DNA from: Lentzea alba
GTDB lineage: Bacteria; Actinomycetota; Actinomycetes; Mycobacteriales; Pseudonocardiaceae
Assembly (NCBI RefSeq): GCF_011067745.1
Contig: NZ_JAAMPJ010000001.1
Location: 978,829 to 1,042,828 of the forward strand
Direction of reading: 5' to 3'
Length of the DNA: 64,000 nucleotides
Both the position numbers and the translations under genes were made by a program. Positions 37,089 through 46,636 of the stretch are shown here, in pieces. Numbering within the stretch: position 1 is the first letter of the stretch; each line of letters opens with the position of its first letter. Below the pieces are notes generated by a model that had not been told where the DNA came from, made no database searches, and was given only the letters and a program-made list of their open reading frames with translations.

Positions 37089-37775
37089 CTACGAACCCGG
37101 CGCCCGAACCAACGGCGGATACAACACCCCAGCAGCCCCCCGCCGGTACAACGCAGCCGGCCGCCCCCCATCCCGCGAAGTCGTCTCCCCAGTCGCCTCC
37201 AACAACCCCTCCACCCCAGTCACCTTCCGATGAAAGTTCCGAGGATCCAACGAAACCCCCCAAACGATCTCGTAAACCCGCCGCAACTCAGCCACCGTGA
37301 ACTCGGCCGGACAGAACTCGGTCCCAAGTGCCGTGTACTCCAACTTCGCCCGAGCCCTCTCGACCCCGTCGGCCAGGATCTGCGCGTGGTCGAACGCCAG
37401 CGCGCCCACCCCCGACACGGGCACCCACGAGGCATCGGCCGCATCCGTCCCCGCGACAGGAACCGGCAGATCAGGCGCCAACGCCAGATAAGCCACCGAA
37501 ACCACGCGCATCCGTGGATCCCGCCGAGGCTCCCCATAAGTCCCCAACTGCTCCAGATGCAGCCCGGACACCCCGGTCTCCTCGACAAGCTCCCGAGCAG
37601 CCGCCGCATCCACCGACTCGGCAACCTGCACGAACCCCCCGGGCAATGCCCACCGCCCCCGAAACGGCGCCTCCCCCCGCCGAACCAGCAGCGCGCACAG
37701 CGCGTCAGACCGCACGGTCAGCACCACCAGGTCGACCGTGACGGCGAAGGGAGGGAAATCACTTGGCGAGTACAC
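37089..37775 (-). CDS. nrtR: NrtR-type Nudix transcriptional regulator
   Basis: 228 aa from the GTG at 37775. The Nudix fold carries a complete Nudix box (G-X5-E-X7-RELVEETGV, i.e. GFVQVAE then RELVEETGV). A C-terminal winged helix follows ([25 protein letters not shown]), the domain pair that defines NrtR regulators. These bind ADP-ribose or related NAD metabolites and repress genes of NAD metabolism. It is divergent from the SPFH/NAD-kinase-like operon, with a palindrome between them. The intact Nudix box suggests it may also hydrolyse its ligand. Confidence 0.87.
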   Translation of the reverse strand: MYSPSDFPPFAVTVDLVVLTVRSDALCALLVRRGEAPFRGRWALPGGFVQVAESVDAAAARELVEETGVSGLHLEQLGTYGEPRRDPRMRVVSVAYLALAPDLPVPVAGTDAADASWVPVSGVGALAFDHAQILADGVERARAKLEYTALGTEFCPAEFTVAELRRVYEIVWGVSLDPRNFHRKVTGVEGLLEATGETTSRDGGRPAALYRRGAAGVLYPPLVRAPGS

Positions 37776-37790
37776 ACCACCGAGTATAGG

Positions 37791-37813
37791 CTTATCGTCA
37801 ATACGACGATAAG
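37791..37813. promoter_or_regulatory. NrtR-type operator
   Basis: CTTATCGTC-AATAC-GACGATAAG is a perfect palindrome with 9-bp arms and a 5-nt spacer, centred between the divergent regulator and SPFH genes. Its right end abuts the SD (aaggag) of the SPFH gene, so bound repressor would block both promoters. Confidence 0.85.
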
Positions 37814-37824
37814 GAGCCAGGACG

Positions 37825-38772
37825 ATGGCCGACATCAGCACCTATCCCGGACTCAGGCACCTCAGAGGAGCCCCGACGGTCCACATCAGACACGTCAGGA
37901 AGGGCAAGCTGGTCCACGAGGGCACGGGCCTGAGCTTCTGGTTCCGCCCCGGAACCGCAGTCCTGTCCGAAGTCCCGGTGGACGACCGCGAACTCCCGAT
38001 GCTCTTCCACGCGAGAACCAAGGACTACCAGGACGTGACGGTCCAGCTGACCGTGACCTACCGCTGCACCGACCCGGAAACCGCCACCGCGAGGATCGAC
38101 TTCTCGATCGACCCCGACACCGGGGTCTGGCGCCAGGACCCGCTGAGCCAGATCGCGAACACCCTGACCGAGAGCACCCAGCAGCACGCCCTCAAGATCC
38201 TCGCCACCCTCGACCTCGAACCCGCGATGCGCACCGGCGTCGAACGGGTCAAGGAGGCCGTCACGACCAACCTGACCGCGCAGCACATCGGCCTGGAGAT
38301 CATCGACGTAAGGGTCGTCGCGATCCGCCCGGACGCCGACATGGAGAAGGCGCTGCAGACCACCGTCCGCGAGAAGGTCCAGCAGGAGGCCGACAAGGCC
38401 ACCTACGAACGCCGTGCCGTGGCGGTGGAACGCGAGCGCGCGATCAGCGAGAACGAGCTCCAGAACCAGATCGAGCTCGCGAAAAGAGAAGAACTCCTTG
38501 TCGTGCAACGAGGAGCGAACGCCCTGAAGAAGGCGGAGGACCACGCCAGGGCGAGCCGGATCGCGGACGACGCCAAGGCGGAGGGCATCCGCAAGCTCGC
38601 GGAAGCCGAGGCCGCCGGCGAGAAGGCGCGACTGGACGCCTACAAGGAGATCCCGCAGGAAACGCTGTACGCCCTGGCGGCCAAGGAACTCGCGGGCAAC
38701 CTCCCCGAGATCGGCAGCATCACCCTCACCCCCGACCTGATCCAGCCGATCCTGAACCGGCTGGCGCGATGA
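37825..38772 (+). CDS. SPFH/Band-7 domain protein
   Basis: 315 aa with ATG at 37825. Residues about 20-185 form an SPFH domain ([46 protein letters not shown]), followed by a charged helical stretch (about 190-270, [18 protein letters not shown]) likely to oligomerise as a coiled coil. No N-terminal membrane helix or signal is seen, unlike classic stomatins, so it may be a cytosolic or peripheral assembly. Its stop overlaps the next start (ATGA), coupling it to the NAD-kinase-like protein under NrtR-type control. Confidence 0.85.
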   Translation: MADISTYPGLRHLRGAPTVHIRHVRKGKLVHEGTGLSFWFRPGTAVLSEVPVDDRELPMLFHARTKDYQDVTVQLTVTYRCTDPETATARIDFSIDPDTGVWRQDPLSQIANTLTESTQQHALKILATLDLEPAMRTGVERVKEAVTTNLTAQHIGLEIIDVRVVAIRPDADMEKALQTTVREKVQQEADKATYERRAVAVERERAISENELQNQIELAKREELLVVQRGANALKKAEDHARASRIADDAKAEGIRKLAEAEAAGEKARLDAYKEIPQETLYALAAKELAGNLPEIGSITLTPDLIQPILNRLAR

Positions 38773-39620
38773 GCCTCGCTCCGAGAATTGTGCTGGTGCA
38801 CCGGCGCACCGAGCTGACAGAGTTGTTGGCACGACACGGCACCCGTGGCCAGGTCGAGTTCTTCTTGAAGTCCCGCGACAGAACACTGGACGAGGTGGTG
38901 GACCGTGACCAGCAGGCCCGCAAAGCGTTGGGAGACGTCAGCGCCGCGATCCCGCTGGACTGGCGCCGTGGCGTGGTCGAGAGGGAAGACCTGTCGCGGT
39001 TCCTGTTCGCGCCCGAGGACGTAGTCGTCATCGTCGGGCAGGACGGGCTGGTCGCGAACGTCGCCAAGTACCTCGACGGCCAGCCCGTGATCGGCATCAA
39101 CCCGGAGCAGGGCGTGCTCGCGAAGCACTCGCCAGAAGACGCAAAAGAACTTCTGCGCAGCACCGGCAACACCGAAGATCGCACGATGGTCGAGGCCAGG
39201 ACGGACGACGGCCAGACCCTGTACGCGCTCAACGAGATCTACGTCGGGCACCCGAGCCACCAGACCAGCCGGTACCGCGTCCACCAGGAACGCCAGGCGT
39301 CGTCCGGCATCCTCGTCGGCAGCGGCACGGGCGCGACGGGCTGGTGTTCGAGTGCTCACCGCGAACGGAAAAGCGCGCTCGTCCTCCCCGAGCCGACCGA
39401 ACGGAAGCTGGTCTGGTTCGTGCGAGAGGCCTGGCCGTCGCCGAGCACCGGCATCGTGCACACCGAAGGCGAGATCACCGACGAGCCGCTGCACGTCGAC
39501 GTCGAGTCCGACGGGCTGGTGGCGTTCGGCGACGGCATCGAGAGCGACGCGCTACGCCTCGGCTGGGGTCAGCGGCTGAGCGTCGGACTCGCCTCCCGCC
39601 GGCTCCGCCTCGTGCGCTGA
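38769..39620 (+). CDS. NAD-kinase-superfamily protein, divergent
   Basis: 283 aa with ATG at 38769. The central region has [17 protein letters not shown], where NAD kinases have GGDGT, then [17 protein letters not shown] (the NE motif) and SGTGATGW (versus TPTGSTAY). The overall order is that of NAD+/NADH kinases, but the glycine motif is altered to GQDGL while keeping the Asp. It could phosphorylate NAD(H) or a related molecule, or be a sensing relative. Coupled to the SPFH gene. The 3' end overlaps the MFS remnant by 69 bp. Confidence 0.8.
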   Translation: MSLAPRIVLVHRRTELTELLARHGTRGQVEFFLKSRDRTLDEVVDRDQQARKALGDVSAAIPLDWRRGVVEREDLSRFLFAPEDVVVIVGQDGLVANVAKYLDGQPVIGINPEQGVLAKHSPEDAKELLRSTGNTEDRTMVEARTDDGQTLYALNEIYVGHPSHQTSRYRVHQERQASSGILVGSGTGATGWCSSAHRERKSALVLPEPTERKLVWFVREAWPSPSTGIVHTEGEITDEPLHVDVESDGLVAFGDGIESDALRLGWGQRLSVGLASRRLRLVR

Positions 39621-40827
39621 GCCGATCGCCAGCAGGCACACGCCGGACATCACGGCACCCGCGATCAGGTAGACCGCGACGGCCCAGGTTCCGTAGCCCA
39701 GCAACGAGGTCGCGACGAACGGCGCCAGGCCACCACCGAGCACGGCGCCGAGCTGGTAGCTCACCGCCACCCCGCTGTACCGCACGCGGGTGAGGAACAG
39801 CTCGGCGAAGTAGGCGGCCATCGGCCCGAACAACGCACCCGAGCCGATGAAACCGAGCACGATCGCCGCGGTGAACCACTGCGCGTCCATCAACCAGAAC
39901 ATCGGGAACGCGAAGGCCGCCTGGAACACCGCACCGCCGAACATCACGGGCAGCCGCCCGATCCGGTCCGACAGCCAGGCGAACGGGCAGGGAGACCACC
40001 TGGGCGAGCCCTCCGACCACCTGTGCCACCAGGAGATCGTCCGGCGACAGCTTCAGCGCGGTGCGGCCGTAGTTGATGGTGAACACCGACAACACGAAGA
40101 TGAAGATCTGGAAGCCGAGGTTCACGCCGGCGCCGAGCAGCAGCACCCGCCACCGCGTGCGCACCACCTCGGCGAGCGGCGTCCTGGACTTCTCCACCGA
40201 TGCGAACCGCGGGCTCTCCGGCACCCGCAGCCTGATGTAGAGACCGATGCCGACCAGCACGACCGAGAACAGGAACGGCAGCCGCCAACCCCACGTCAGG
40301 AAGCCCGGGCCGGACACCCGCGACGACACGTACATCGCGAGGTTCGCCAGCACCAGGCCGACCGGCGACCCGATGAACACCCAGCTGCCGTACCAGCCCC
40401 AGCGGCCCCGTGGCGCGTGCTCGACGGCCATCAGCGACGCGCCGCCCTGTTCGCCGCCCATGAAGAAGCCCTGCACGATCCTCAGCAACACCAGCAGCAC
40501 CGGTGCCCAGATGCCGATCGAGGCGTAGGACGGCAGCAAGCCGATCAACGCCGTGGCGAGCCCCGTCACGGAAAGGGTGATCACGAGCATCGCCCGCCGG
40601 CCGAGCCTGTCCCCGAGGTGGCCGATCACCGCGCCGCCGAGCGGGCGGGCCACGAAACCCGCGCCGAAGGTGGCGAACGCCAGCAGCACACCGACGCGCG
40701 AGTCGAACTGCGGAAAGAAGATCTTGTTGAACACCAGCGCCGACGCTGTGCCGTAGAGCAGGAAGTCGTACAGCTCGATCGTGTTACCGACCGCGGATGC
40801 CACAACTACGTTGCGTACCCCCGTCAT
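39552..40827 (-). pseudogene. MHS-family MFS transporter with frameshift
   Basis: The first about 280 codons from ATG 40827 encode MHS-type helices (NTIELYDFLLYG, GHLGDRLGRRAML, VPESPRFASVE, GGLAQVVSLP). The frame then shifts near 39984-39990. The downstream frame continues correctly (PVMMFGG, AAYFAELFLTRVRYSG) to TAG at 39552-39554. Loss of two bases or gain of one after the codons for SLP explains it. Intact relatives import proline/betaine, shikimate or dicarboxylates. Real lesion or sequencing error cannot be told apart here. Confidence 0.8.
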
Positions 40828-40914
40828 CGTTCCAGCCTGGTCGAGGGATTGACACTGCGCAATGGCCCGGTCACCCTTCGAACTACGTTCCTACTCTTCA
40901 GTAACGAGGTAGCA

Positions 40915-41784
40915 ATGACGCGCCGAGTGACTGTTGTTTCCCTGCTCACCGCCCTGATCGCGGCTCTTTTCGTCCCCACCGCCACGGCCGCGCCGAAGTA
41001 CCGGAACTACGTCTCACTCGGAGATTCGTTCGTCTCCGGACCGTTCATCCCGCTGCAGCGGCTCGATCCGCTGAGCTGTTTCAAATCGACGCAGAACTAC
41101 CCGTCCGTCCTCGCGAAGAGGCTCGGCATCGCCAACTTCACCGACATCTCCTGCGGTGGAGCGCAGACCGGGGACATGTTCGCCGCCCAGAGCGGCATCC
41201 CGGGCCAGTCCGTCGCCCAGCTGAGCGCCCTCAAAGCCGACACCGACCTCGTCACGGTGTCCATCGGCGGCAACGACATCGGCTTCATGGACATCATCCT
41301 GACCTGCGCCGGGAAGAGCGTGCTCGACCCGCTCGGCGCACCGTGCAAGGCGAACTACGGCGACACCCTCGCCCAACGCGTCAACGCCACCGGCGCGAAG
41401 GTCGCGGAGGTCCTCAAGGGCATCAAGCAGCGTTCGCCGAACGCCAAGGTCGTCGTGGTCGGCTACCTGCGGATCCTGCCGCCGTCCGGTGGGTGCTGGC
41501 CGATCGTGCCCATCTCCAAGGGCGACGTCCCGTATCTCGACAACGTGCAGAAGCTCCTCAACGGAATGCTCGGCGCCCAAGCCCAGGCCGCCGGTGCCAC
41601 TTTCGTGAACCCCTACGACATCAGTCTTGGTCGCGACACGTGTGCGGCGCCGTGGGACAAGTGGGTGGAGGGCATCATTCCGACGAGCCTCGCTTTCCCG
41701 GTTCACCCGAATGCCAGCGGTATGGCAGCGGTGGGTAAGCAGGTTGCCGCCGCACTCGCCGGGACGGAATCAACCGGCGTCTAG
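40915..41784 (+). CDS. Secreted SGNH-family lipase/esterase (second copy)
   Basis: 289 aa with ATG at 40915. Signal peptide about 1-24 (VPTATAAPK). SGNH blocks: GDSFVSG, SCGGAQTGD, IGGNDIGF and VHPNASG. Several Cys (SCFKS, LTCAGK, GGCWP, DTCAAPW) fit the disulfide pattern of actinomycete extracellular lipases. Paralogue of the gene at 26129, but only moderately similar, so not a recent duplication. The upstream 87 bp hold its promoter and that of the divergent MFS remnant. Confidence 0.9.
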   Translation: MTRRVTVVSLLTALIAALFVPTATAAPKYRNYVSLGDSFVSGPFIPLQRLDPLSCFKSTQNYPSVLAKRLGIANFTDISCGGAQTGDMFAAQSGIPGQSVAQLSALKADTDLVTVSIGGNDIGFMDIILTCAGKSVLDPLGAPCKANYGDTLAQRVNATGAKVAEVLKGIKQRSPNAKVVVVGYLRILPPSGGCWPIVPISKGDVPYLDNVQKLLNGMLGAQAQAAGATFVNPYDISLGRDTCAAPWDKWVEGIIPTSLAFPVHPNASGMAAVGKQVAAALAGTESTGV

Positions 41785-41871
41785 TTGCACGCACTTTCGG
41801 CGGTTTACACGATCTGGTGTTACCGCTCAGTTGATTGGAATTCCGGGTCCTTGCCGCGCCAGAGTGGTGGC

Positions 41872-42267
41872 ATGGCAAGGACCCGACTTCTGTTTGCCTG
41901 CCTCGCGCTCGCCGCGCCGCTCGTCCCCGGAACGGCCACGGCGGCACCCCTGGCAGCACCCCTCCTCCCCGCATCCGGCCTGGTGCTGTCGGTGCAACCG
42001 GAGATGGGCAAGCTCAGCACCACGCAGCTGTCCTGCGAACCCGCGGGCGGACGGCACAAGCACGCCGAGCAGGCGTGCGACCAGCTCCTGCCCGTCGAAG
42101 GCGACTTCCGCAGACTGGAAGCGACCGACGCGATGTGCACGATGGAGCTGAACCCGACCAAGGCGACACTGCGTGGCAAGTGGCGCGACAAGAAGGTCGA
42201 CTTCCAGCAGGTGTACTCGAACCCGTGCGTCCTGCGCGCTTACACCGGCAAGGTCTTCGACTTCTAG
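41872..42267 (+). CDS. SSI-family subtilisin inhibitor
   Basis: 131 aa with ATG at 41872. Signal peptide about 1-25, then the SSI domain: LSCEPAGG, QACDQL, MCTMELNP and SNPCVLRAYTG with four Cys for two disulfides. In Streptomyces subtilisin inhibitor the reactive bond follows the Met of the C-P-M loop. The equivalent here is C-T-M followed by E-L, predicting P1 Met and an unusual P1' Glu. Secreted inhibitor of subtilisin-like proteases, often tied to aerial growth. Confidence 0.9.
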   Translation: MARTRLLFACLALAAPLVPGTATAAPLAAPLLPASGLVLSVQPEMGKLSTTQLSCEPAGGRHKHAEQACDQLLPVEGDFRRLEATDAMCTMELNPTKATLRGKWRDKKVDFQQVYSNPCVLRAYTGKVFDF

Positions 42268-42270
42268 ACC

Positions 42271-42323
42271 GCGGTCTCCGGTGTCCCGCCGCACCGCCGT
42301 CGCGGCGGGCCACCGGAGACCGC
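42271..42323. terminator. Nested bidirectional terminator
   Basis: Outer 13-bp perfect stem (42271-42283 with 42311-42323) enclosing an inner 8-bp stem (42285-42292 with 42302-42309). It fills the 59-bp gap between the convergent SSI and GH95 genes. Confidence 0.85.
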
Positions 42324-42326
42324 CCT

Positions 42327-44609
42327 TTACCCGGGAAGACCCCAGGAAGGTGCGGGAGAACCGATCACGGGGCCGACCTTCAGATCAGGCCTGTCGCCGT
42401 TGCGGTGGATCACAGCTTCCTCACCGCGCCGCAGCTCGATGCGCAGATCTCCGTTGGGCAGCACCGAAAAGCGCTTCGGCCGACCCCGCAGATCACGCAC
42501 GACCGGATCCTTGATGTCCGTGCGCACCACACAGGGCGCGCCGGCCTCGGACCGCAGTTTGATCCACCGCGTGGCGCCCTTCTGCCGTGAAGCCGACAGC
42601 AGGAACGCGCCCTGGGTGCGGAAGTTGTCGAGCGAGATCTCGGGCCACGGCACCGCGGGGAACACGCGGATCACGCCACCCCAGCTCTGGCACAGCATGT
42701 CGTACATCGACTGCACGGCCGACAACGGCGTCTCGATGACCGGACCGGACTCCTGGTACATCGTGTTCGGCTTGATGTACCGGCGCATCAGCTCGCCGAG
42801 GTAGAAGTCCGCCTTGTCGCCGCGCAACATCTGCGCGCTGATCGACGCCGCGCCCGTGAACGTGTAGCCCTGCAAGGCACCTTCGAAGCTGATCCAGTGG
42901 TTCAGCGACGTCTCGATGACCTGGCGCTGCGCCGGGTCCTCCCAGGTGACCTCGTACAACGGGTAGATCTGCAGCAGGTGCGAGTAGTGCCGGTGCGACT
43001 TCGCGAACGGCACCCCCGCGCCGATCATGTAGCCGTTCTGGTCGACGGGGTACGGCGTCAGGTTCGCGAGCGTGTCCTGCCACTTCGGGATGAGCGGATC
43101 GTTGACGCGCAACGACTTCGCGGACTCCAGCAACGTCTTGCAGCCCCACCGGATCAGCGCGAGGTCGTAGTTGGTGTCCGGCGAGTTGACGCCGTACTCG
43201 GGCGAGAACGTGATCGGCAGGTGCCACTTCCCGTCCGAGCCCTTGGTCAGGAAGTGGAAGTAGTAGTTGATGGCCCTGCGCAGCAACGGGAACAGCACGT
43301 TGCGCAGCACCCGGTCGTCCATCGTGTGCCGGTAGGTGAGCCAGACGTTGTGCAGCGTCCAGGTCAGGTTGCCGACCTCGGGCGTCGGCACGTCCTTGCC
43401 GGGAATGCCCACGCCGTAACCGGAGTTGCCGATCCCGGCCCCGTTGTTCAGCACGGTGTCGGTGGTGCGCGGGATGCCCGCCGAGTCGTGCCGGTACTCC
43501 GCCGGCACCTGTTCGACGAGCACGTCGCGGTACCGGTCGACGGAGTACGTGACGGCGTCGAAGTCGACGTGGTTGGAGCCGTGGATCAGCCAGTACTCCA
43601 GCTGCACGTTGAGGTTCCACCACGTGTTCGGCCACGGCGTGTTCTCGAGCCACGGCCCGCAGGTCGCGATCGCGGGTGCTTCCTTCCGAGCTGCGGAGGC
43701 GAACTTGTAGAGCTGGATCCAGTAGAACGCCTGCAACCTCTTGTCCGGAATGGACAGGAAGCTCTTGCGGTAGAAGTCGTGCCACCACAACCGGTGGTCG
43801 ACCGCGAGACCTTCGATCGAACCGCACCGGACGTTGCCGATCGCCTTGCGCACCGCGGTTTTGGTCGGATGCGACCACGCGACACTGGTGAAGAGCGTGC
43901 GGCGCGTGCCACGGGTGGCCTCGCGCCAGGCTGTCACGTGTTCGCCGCCCGCGTTCAACGGCTGCACGGCCAGCTGCACGTCACCGGCCCTGGTCAGCTG
44001 CACCGGCGGGTTGTCGGTGAAGCCGGCGGGTGCGGGCCGGTTCCACTTCGGGTCGGTGCGCGGGCTGATCGCCTTGAGCGGGTGGAAGACCCACTTGAAC
44101 GCGCGCTCGCCCTCGCTGGCCTGGACGTCGATCGCGTAGAGGTCGCGCTTGGTGTGGATGAACGCCCTGATCCGCAGGCTGCCCGCCGCGGTGGTGATCG
44201 TGCCGGCGAGCTCGGCGTTCCACAGGTCCAGGCGCAGGTCGACGCCGGTGATCGCGCCGACGGGTTCGAGCGTGAAGTAACCGATGGGCAGCCGGGCGAG
44301 GCCGAACAGCGCCCCGAACTCCGGCCGGTGGTCCTGCACCTGGGAGTGCTGGACGTTGAATCTGACGGCGTTGGCACCCGGCTCGGCGTAGATGCCGGAC
44401 CCCAGGTAACCGTTGCCGAGGTACGGGCCCTCGAACCAGGTCGTCGGCATCTTCTTCCAGATGAGATCCGATGACCCGATGAAGTCACGCCAGTTGAAGC
44501 CATCGCCGGCGGACGCGCCGCCTGGGAGCAGCGCACTGCCCGCTACCCCAGCTAACGCGCCTCCGATCAGCGTGCGCCGGTTGAGTTCGACCACTTTCGG
44601 GCACCTCAC
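42327..44609 (-). CDS. Secreted GH95-like glycoside hydrolase
   Basis: 760 aa. N-terminal Tat signal (LNRRTLIGGALAG). A GTG a few codons in (before VELNRR) is an alternative start. Visible GH95-type blocks: GNGYLGSGIYAEPG, WWNLNVQLEYW (the N-x-N segment), TFSPEYG with the candidate acid Glu, and SHRHYSHLLQIYP. Family GH95 contains alpha-L-fucosidases and alpha-L-galactosidases acting by inversion. A GH29 fucosidase is encoded at 52616, so fucosylated glycans are a plausible shared target. Length is typical. Confidence 0.82.
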   Translation of the reverse strand: MRCPKVVELNRRTLIGGALAGVAGSALLPGGASAGDGFNWRDFIGSSDLIWKKMPTTWFEGPYLGNGYLGSGIYAEPGANAVRFNVQHSQVQDHRPEFGALFGLARLPIGYFTLEPVGAITGVDLRLDLWNAELAGTITTAAGSLRIRAFIHTKRDLYAIDVQASEGERAFKWVFHPLKAISPRTDPKWNRPAPAGFTDNPPVQLTRAGDVQLAVQPLNAGGEHVTAWREATRGTRRTLFTSVAWSHPTKTAVRKAIGNVRCGSIEGLAVDHRLWWHDFYRKSFLSIPDKRLQAFYWIQLYKFASAARKEAPAIATCGPWLENTPWPNTWWNLNVQLEYWLIHGSNHVDFDAVTYSVDRYRDVLVEQVPAEYRHDSAGIPRTTDTVLNNGAGIGNSGYGVGIPGKDVPTPEVGNLTWTLHNVWLTYRHTMDDRVLRNVLFPLLRRAINYYFHFLTKGSDGKWHLPITFSPEYGVNSPDTNYDLALIRWGCKTLLESAKSLRVNDPLIPKWQDTLANLTPYPVDQNGYMIGAGVPFAKSHRHYSHLLQIYPLYEVTWEDPAQRQVIETSLNHWISFEGALQGYTFTGAASISAQMLRGDKADFYLGELMRRYIKPNTMYQESGPVIETPLSAVQSMYDMLCQSWGGVIRVFPAVPWPEISLDNFRTQGAFLLSASRQKGATRWIKLRSEAGAPCVVRTDIKDPVVRDLRGRPKRFSVLPNGDLRIELRRGEEAVIHRNGDRPDLKVGPVIGSPAPSWGLPG

Positions 44610-44701
44610 TTCGCTGTGCGGTCAGGTCCTCGCGGCGGCGATTCATCGGATCTTTCGTGAGAGCCCAGCCAGAGTCAAGAGGCGTATCTAGGCTGCCGAT
44701 C

Positions 44702-46579
44702 ATGGGGGATTTCCTCGTCTACACGATCGGCTTCCCGATCACCTTCCTGTTGCTGGTCATGGGCATGTCGCTGGCCGCGCGCCGGATCCTGGGGCTGCGC
44801 ATCGGCCTGATCCGCACGGCGCTGGCGTGCCTGATGGCGATGTCCGTCGCGTCGAGCGCCTTCGGTGAGACCACCGTCGAACCGACGGCGGGACTCGTCA
44901 CGCTGCAGCTCGGGCTGTCGATCCTCGCGGTGATCGGTCTGCTGGCGTTCGCGGAGATCATCGTGCCGACCGGTTCGATCCCGCCGCCGACGGAGTGGTG
45001 GGGCATGCTGCGCCGCCGCATCGCCCGCACCCGCCGGTACTCGCGGATCACCGCGATCGCCGTCCGGCACGGCCTCGGACCCTACCTGCGCGGCCGCGAA
45101 CGGACCTCCACCGGCCTCGCGCGGTCGCTCCGGCTCGCGCTGCAGGACGCGGGCGTGACGTTCGTGAAGCTCGGCCAGGTCTTGTCGACGCGGTCGGACC
45201 TGCTGCCGCAGGACTTCGTCGACGAGCTGAGCCTGTTGCAGGACAACGTGCCGCCGGCCCCGTGGAAAGAGGTGCAGTTCGTGCTGCACCACGAACTCGG
45301 GCCGGGCGCGCTCGACTCGGTCGACGAGAAACCGCTCGCGGCGGCGTCGATCGCGCAGGTGCATCGGGCCGTGCTGGCGTCCGGCGAGGAAGTCGTCGTG
45401 AAGGTGCAGCGCCCGAACGTGCGGGCGGTGGCCGAAGGCGATCTCGACATCGTGCTGCGGCTGGCGGACAAGCTGCAGCGCACGCGGTGGGGTGCGGCGT
45501 TGGGCATCCGCGACCTGGCGGAGGGGTTCGCGGCGGCGTTGCGCGAAGAGCTCGACTTCAAGGTCGAGGCGCGCAACATCGAGGCCGTGTCGGCGGCCTC
45601 CGACTCGTCGGTCACGCTGCCCCGCGTCCACCTGGCGACTTCGCGCGTGCTCGTGATGGACCGGCTCGACGGCGTGCCGTTGCGCGGCACCGCGGAGGAC
45701 GAGGGGCTCGCCCGGACGTTGCTGCGGTTCGTGCTGCGCCAGGTGATGCTGGACGGCGTCTTCCACGCGGATCCGCACCCCGGCAACGTCATGTTGCTGT
45801 CCGACGGCCGGCTGGGCCTGCTCGACTTCGGTTCCGTCGGACGGATCGACTCAAGCCTTCGCTCGGCGTTGCAACGACTGCTGCTCGCGATCGACCGCAG
45901 CGATCCCGCGGGCCTGACCGACGCGCTGCTGGAGCTGACCTCCCGGCCCGAGGACATCGACGAACAACGGCTGGAGCGCGCGCTCGGCCAGTTCATGGCC
46001 CGGCACCTGGGCGCGGGCATGCGGCCGGACGTCGAGATGTTCGCCGACCTGTTCCTGATCGTGTCGCGGTTCGGGCTGAGCATTCCGCCGGAGATCGCGG
46101 CGGTGTTCCGGGCTTTGGCGACGCTGGAAGGCACGCTGGGTGTGCTCTCGCCCGGCTTCAACATCGTCGTGGAGTCACGCGCGTTCGCGGCCGAGCAGAT
46201 CTCCGAACGGCTCACGCCGGAGTCGGTGCGGCGCACGATGGCCGAGGAGCTCCAGGCCGTGCTGCCGATGCTGCGCCGGCTGCCGCGCAGGATCGACCGG
46301 ATCACCGGCGCGATGGAGCAGGGCCGGCTGAGCATGTCGATGCGGCTGTTCGCCGACGAACGCGACCGCTCGTTCGTCACGGGCCTGCTGCACCAGGTGA
46401 TGCTGACCGTGCTGGGCGCGACCGCCGGCGTGATGGCGGTGCTGCTGCTCGGCTCGTCCGGCGGCCCGCAGGTGACGCACGACATCGGGCTCTACCAGGT
46501 GTTCGGCTACAACCTGCTGATCATCAGCGTGCTGCTGGGCCTGCGCGTCGTCGTCACGGTGTTCCGTCCTCGTGCTTGA
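44702..46579 (+). CDS. ABC1/UbiB-family atypical kinase, membrane-bound
   Basis: 625 aa with ATG at 44702. Two or three N-terminal membrane helices (1-100) and two C-terminal ones (about 565-620) flank the kinase-like domain: FVKLGQVLSTRSDLLP (the KxGQ motif), AAASIAQVHRA (Ala-rich loop), VVVKVQRP (Lys), HADPHPGN and LLDFGSVG. UbiB-like proteins are ATPases that assist isoprenoid quinone or lipid metabolism at the membrane. The extra N-terminal helices are common in actinobacteria. Confidence 0.9.
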   Translation: MGDFLVYTIGFPITFLLLVMGMSLAARRILGLRIGLIRTALACLMAMSVASSAFGETTVEPTAGLVTLQLGLSILAVIGLLAFAEIIVPTGSIPPPTEWWGMLRRRIARTRRYSRITAIAVRHGLGPYLRGRERTSTGLARSLRLALQDAGVTFVKLGQVLSTRSDLLPQDFVDELSLLQDNVPPAPWKEVQFVLHHELGPGALDSVDEKPLAAASIAQVHRAVLASGEEVVVKVQRPNVRAVAEGDLDIVLRLADKLQRTRWGAALGIRDLAEGFAAALREELDFKVEARNIEAVSAASDSSVTLPRVHLATSRVLVMDRLDGVPLRGTAEDEGLARTLLRFVLRQVMLDGVFHADPHPGNVMLLSDGRLGLLDFGSVGRIDSSLRSALQRLLLAIDRSDPAGLTDALLELTSRPEDIDEQRLERALGQFMARHLGAGMRPDVEMFADLFLIVSRFGLSIPPEIAAVFRALATLEGTLGVLSPGFNIVVESRAFAAEQISERLTPESVRRTMAEELQAVLPMLRRLPRRIDRITGAMEQGRLSMSMRLFADERDRSFVTGLLHQVMLTVLGATAGVMAVLLLGSSGGPQVTHDIGLYQVFGYNLLIISVLLGLRVVVTVFRPRA

Positions 46580-46580
46580 C

Positions 46581-46609
46581 CAATCAGGTTTGCAATGCAA
46601 ACCTGATTG
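46581..46609. promoter_or_regulatory. 29-bp palindromic operator
   Basis: Two 14-bp arms (CAATCAGGTTTGCA and its complement) around a single central A, 28 bp upstream of the ATG at 46637. AT-richer than its surroundings. Probably bound by the winged-helix regulator encoded as the second gene of the same operon. Confidence 0.75.
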
Positions 46610-46636
46610 CAATCGAGTGCAGTTGGGGGACTGACC

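Noticed and set aside
36927..39620. Very long plus-strand open frame that would fuse about 600 residues to the NAD-kinase-like protein
   Set aside because: Its first two thirds are Arg/Pro/His-rich antisense and out-of-frame reading of the Nudix and SPFH genes. The kinase-like domain has its own ATG overlapping the SPFH stop.
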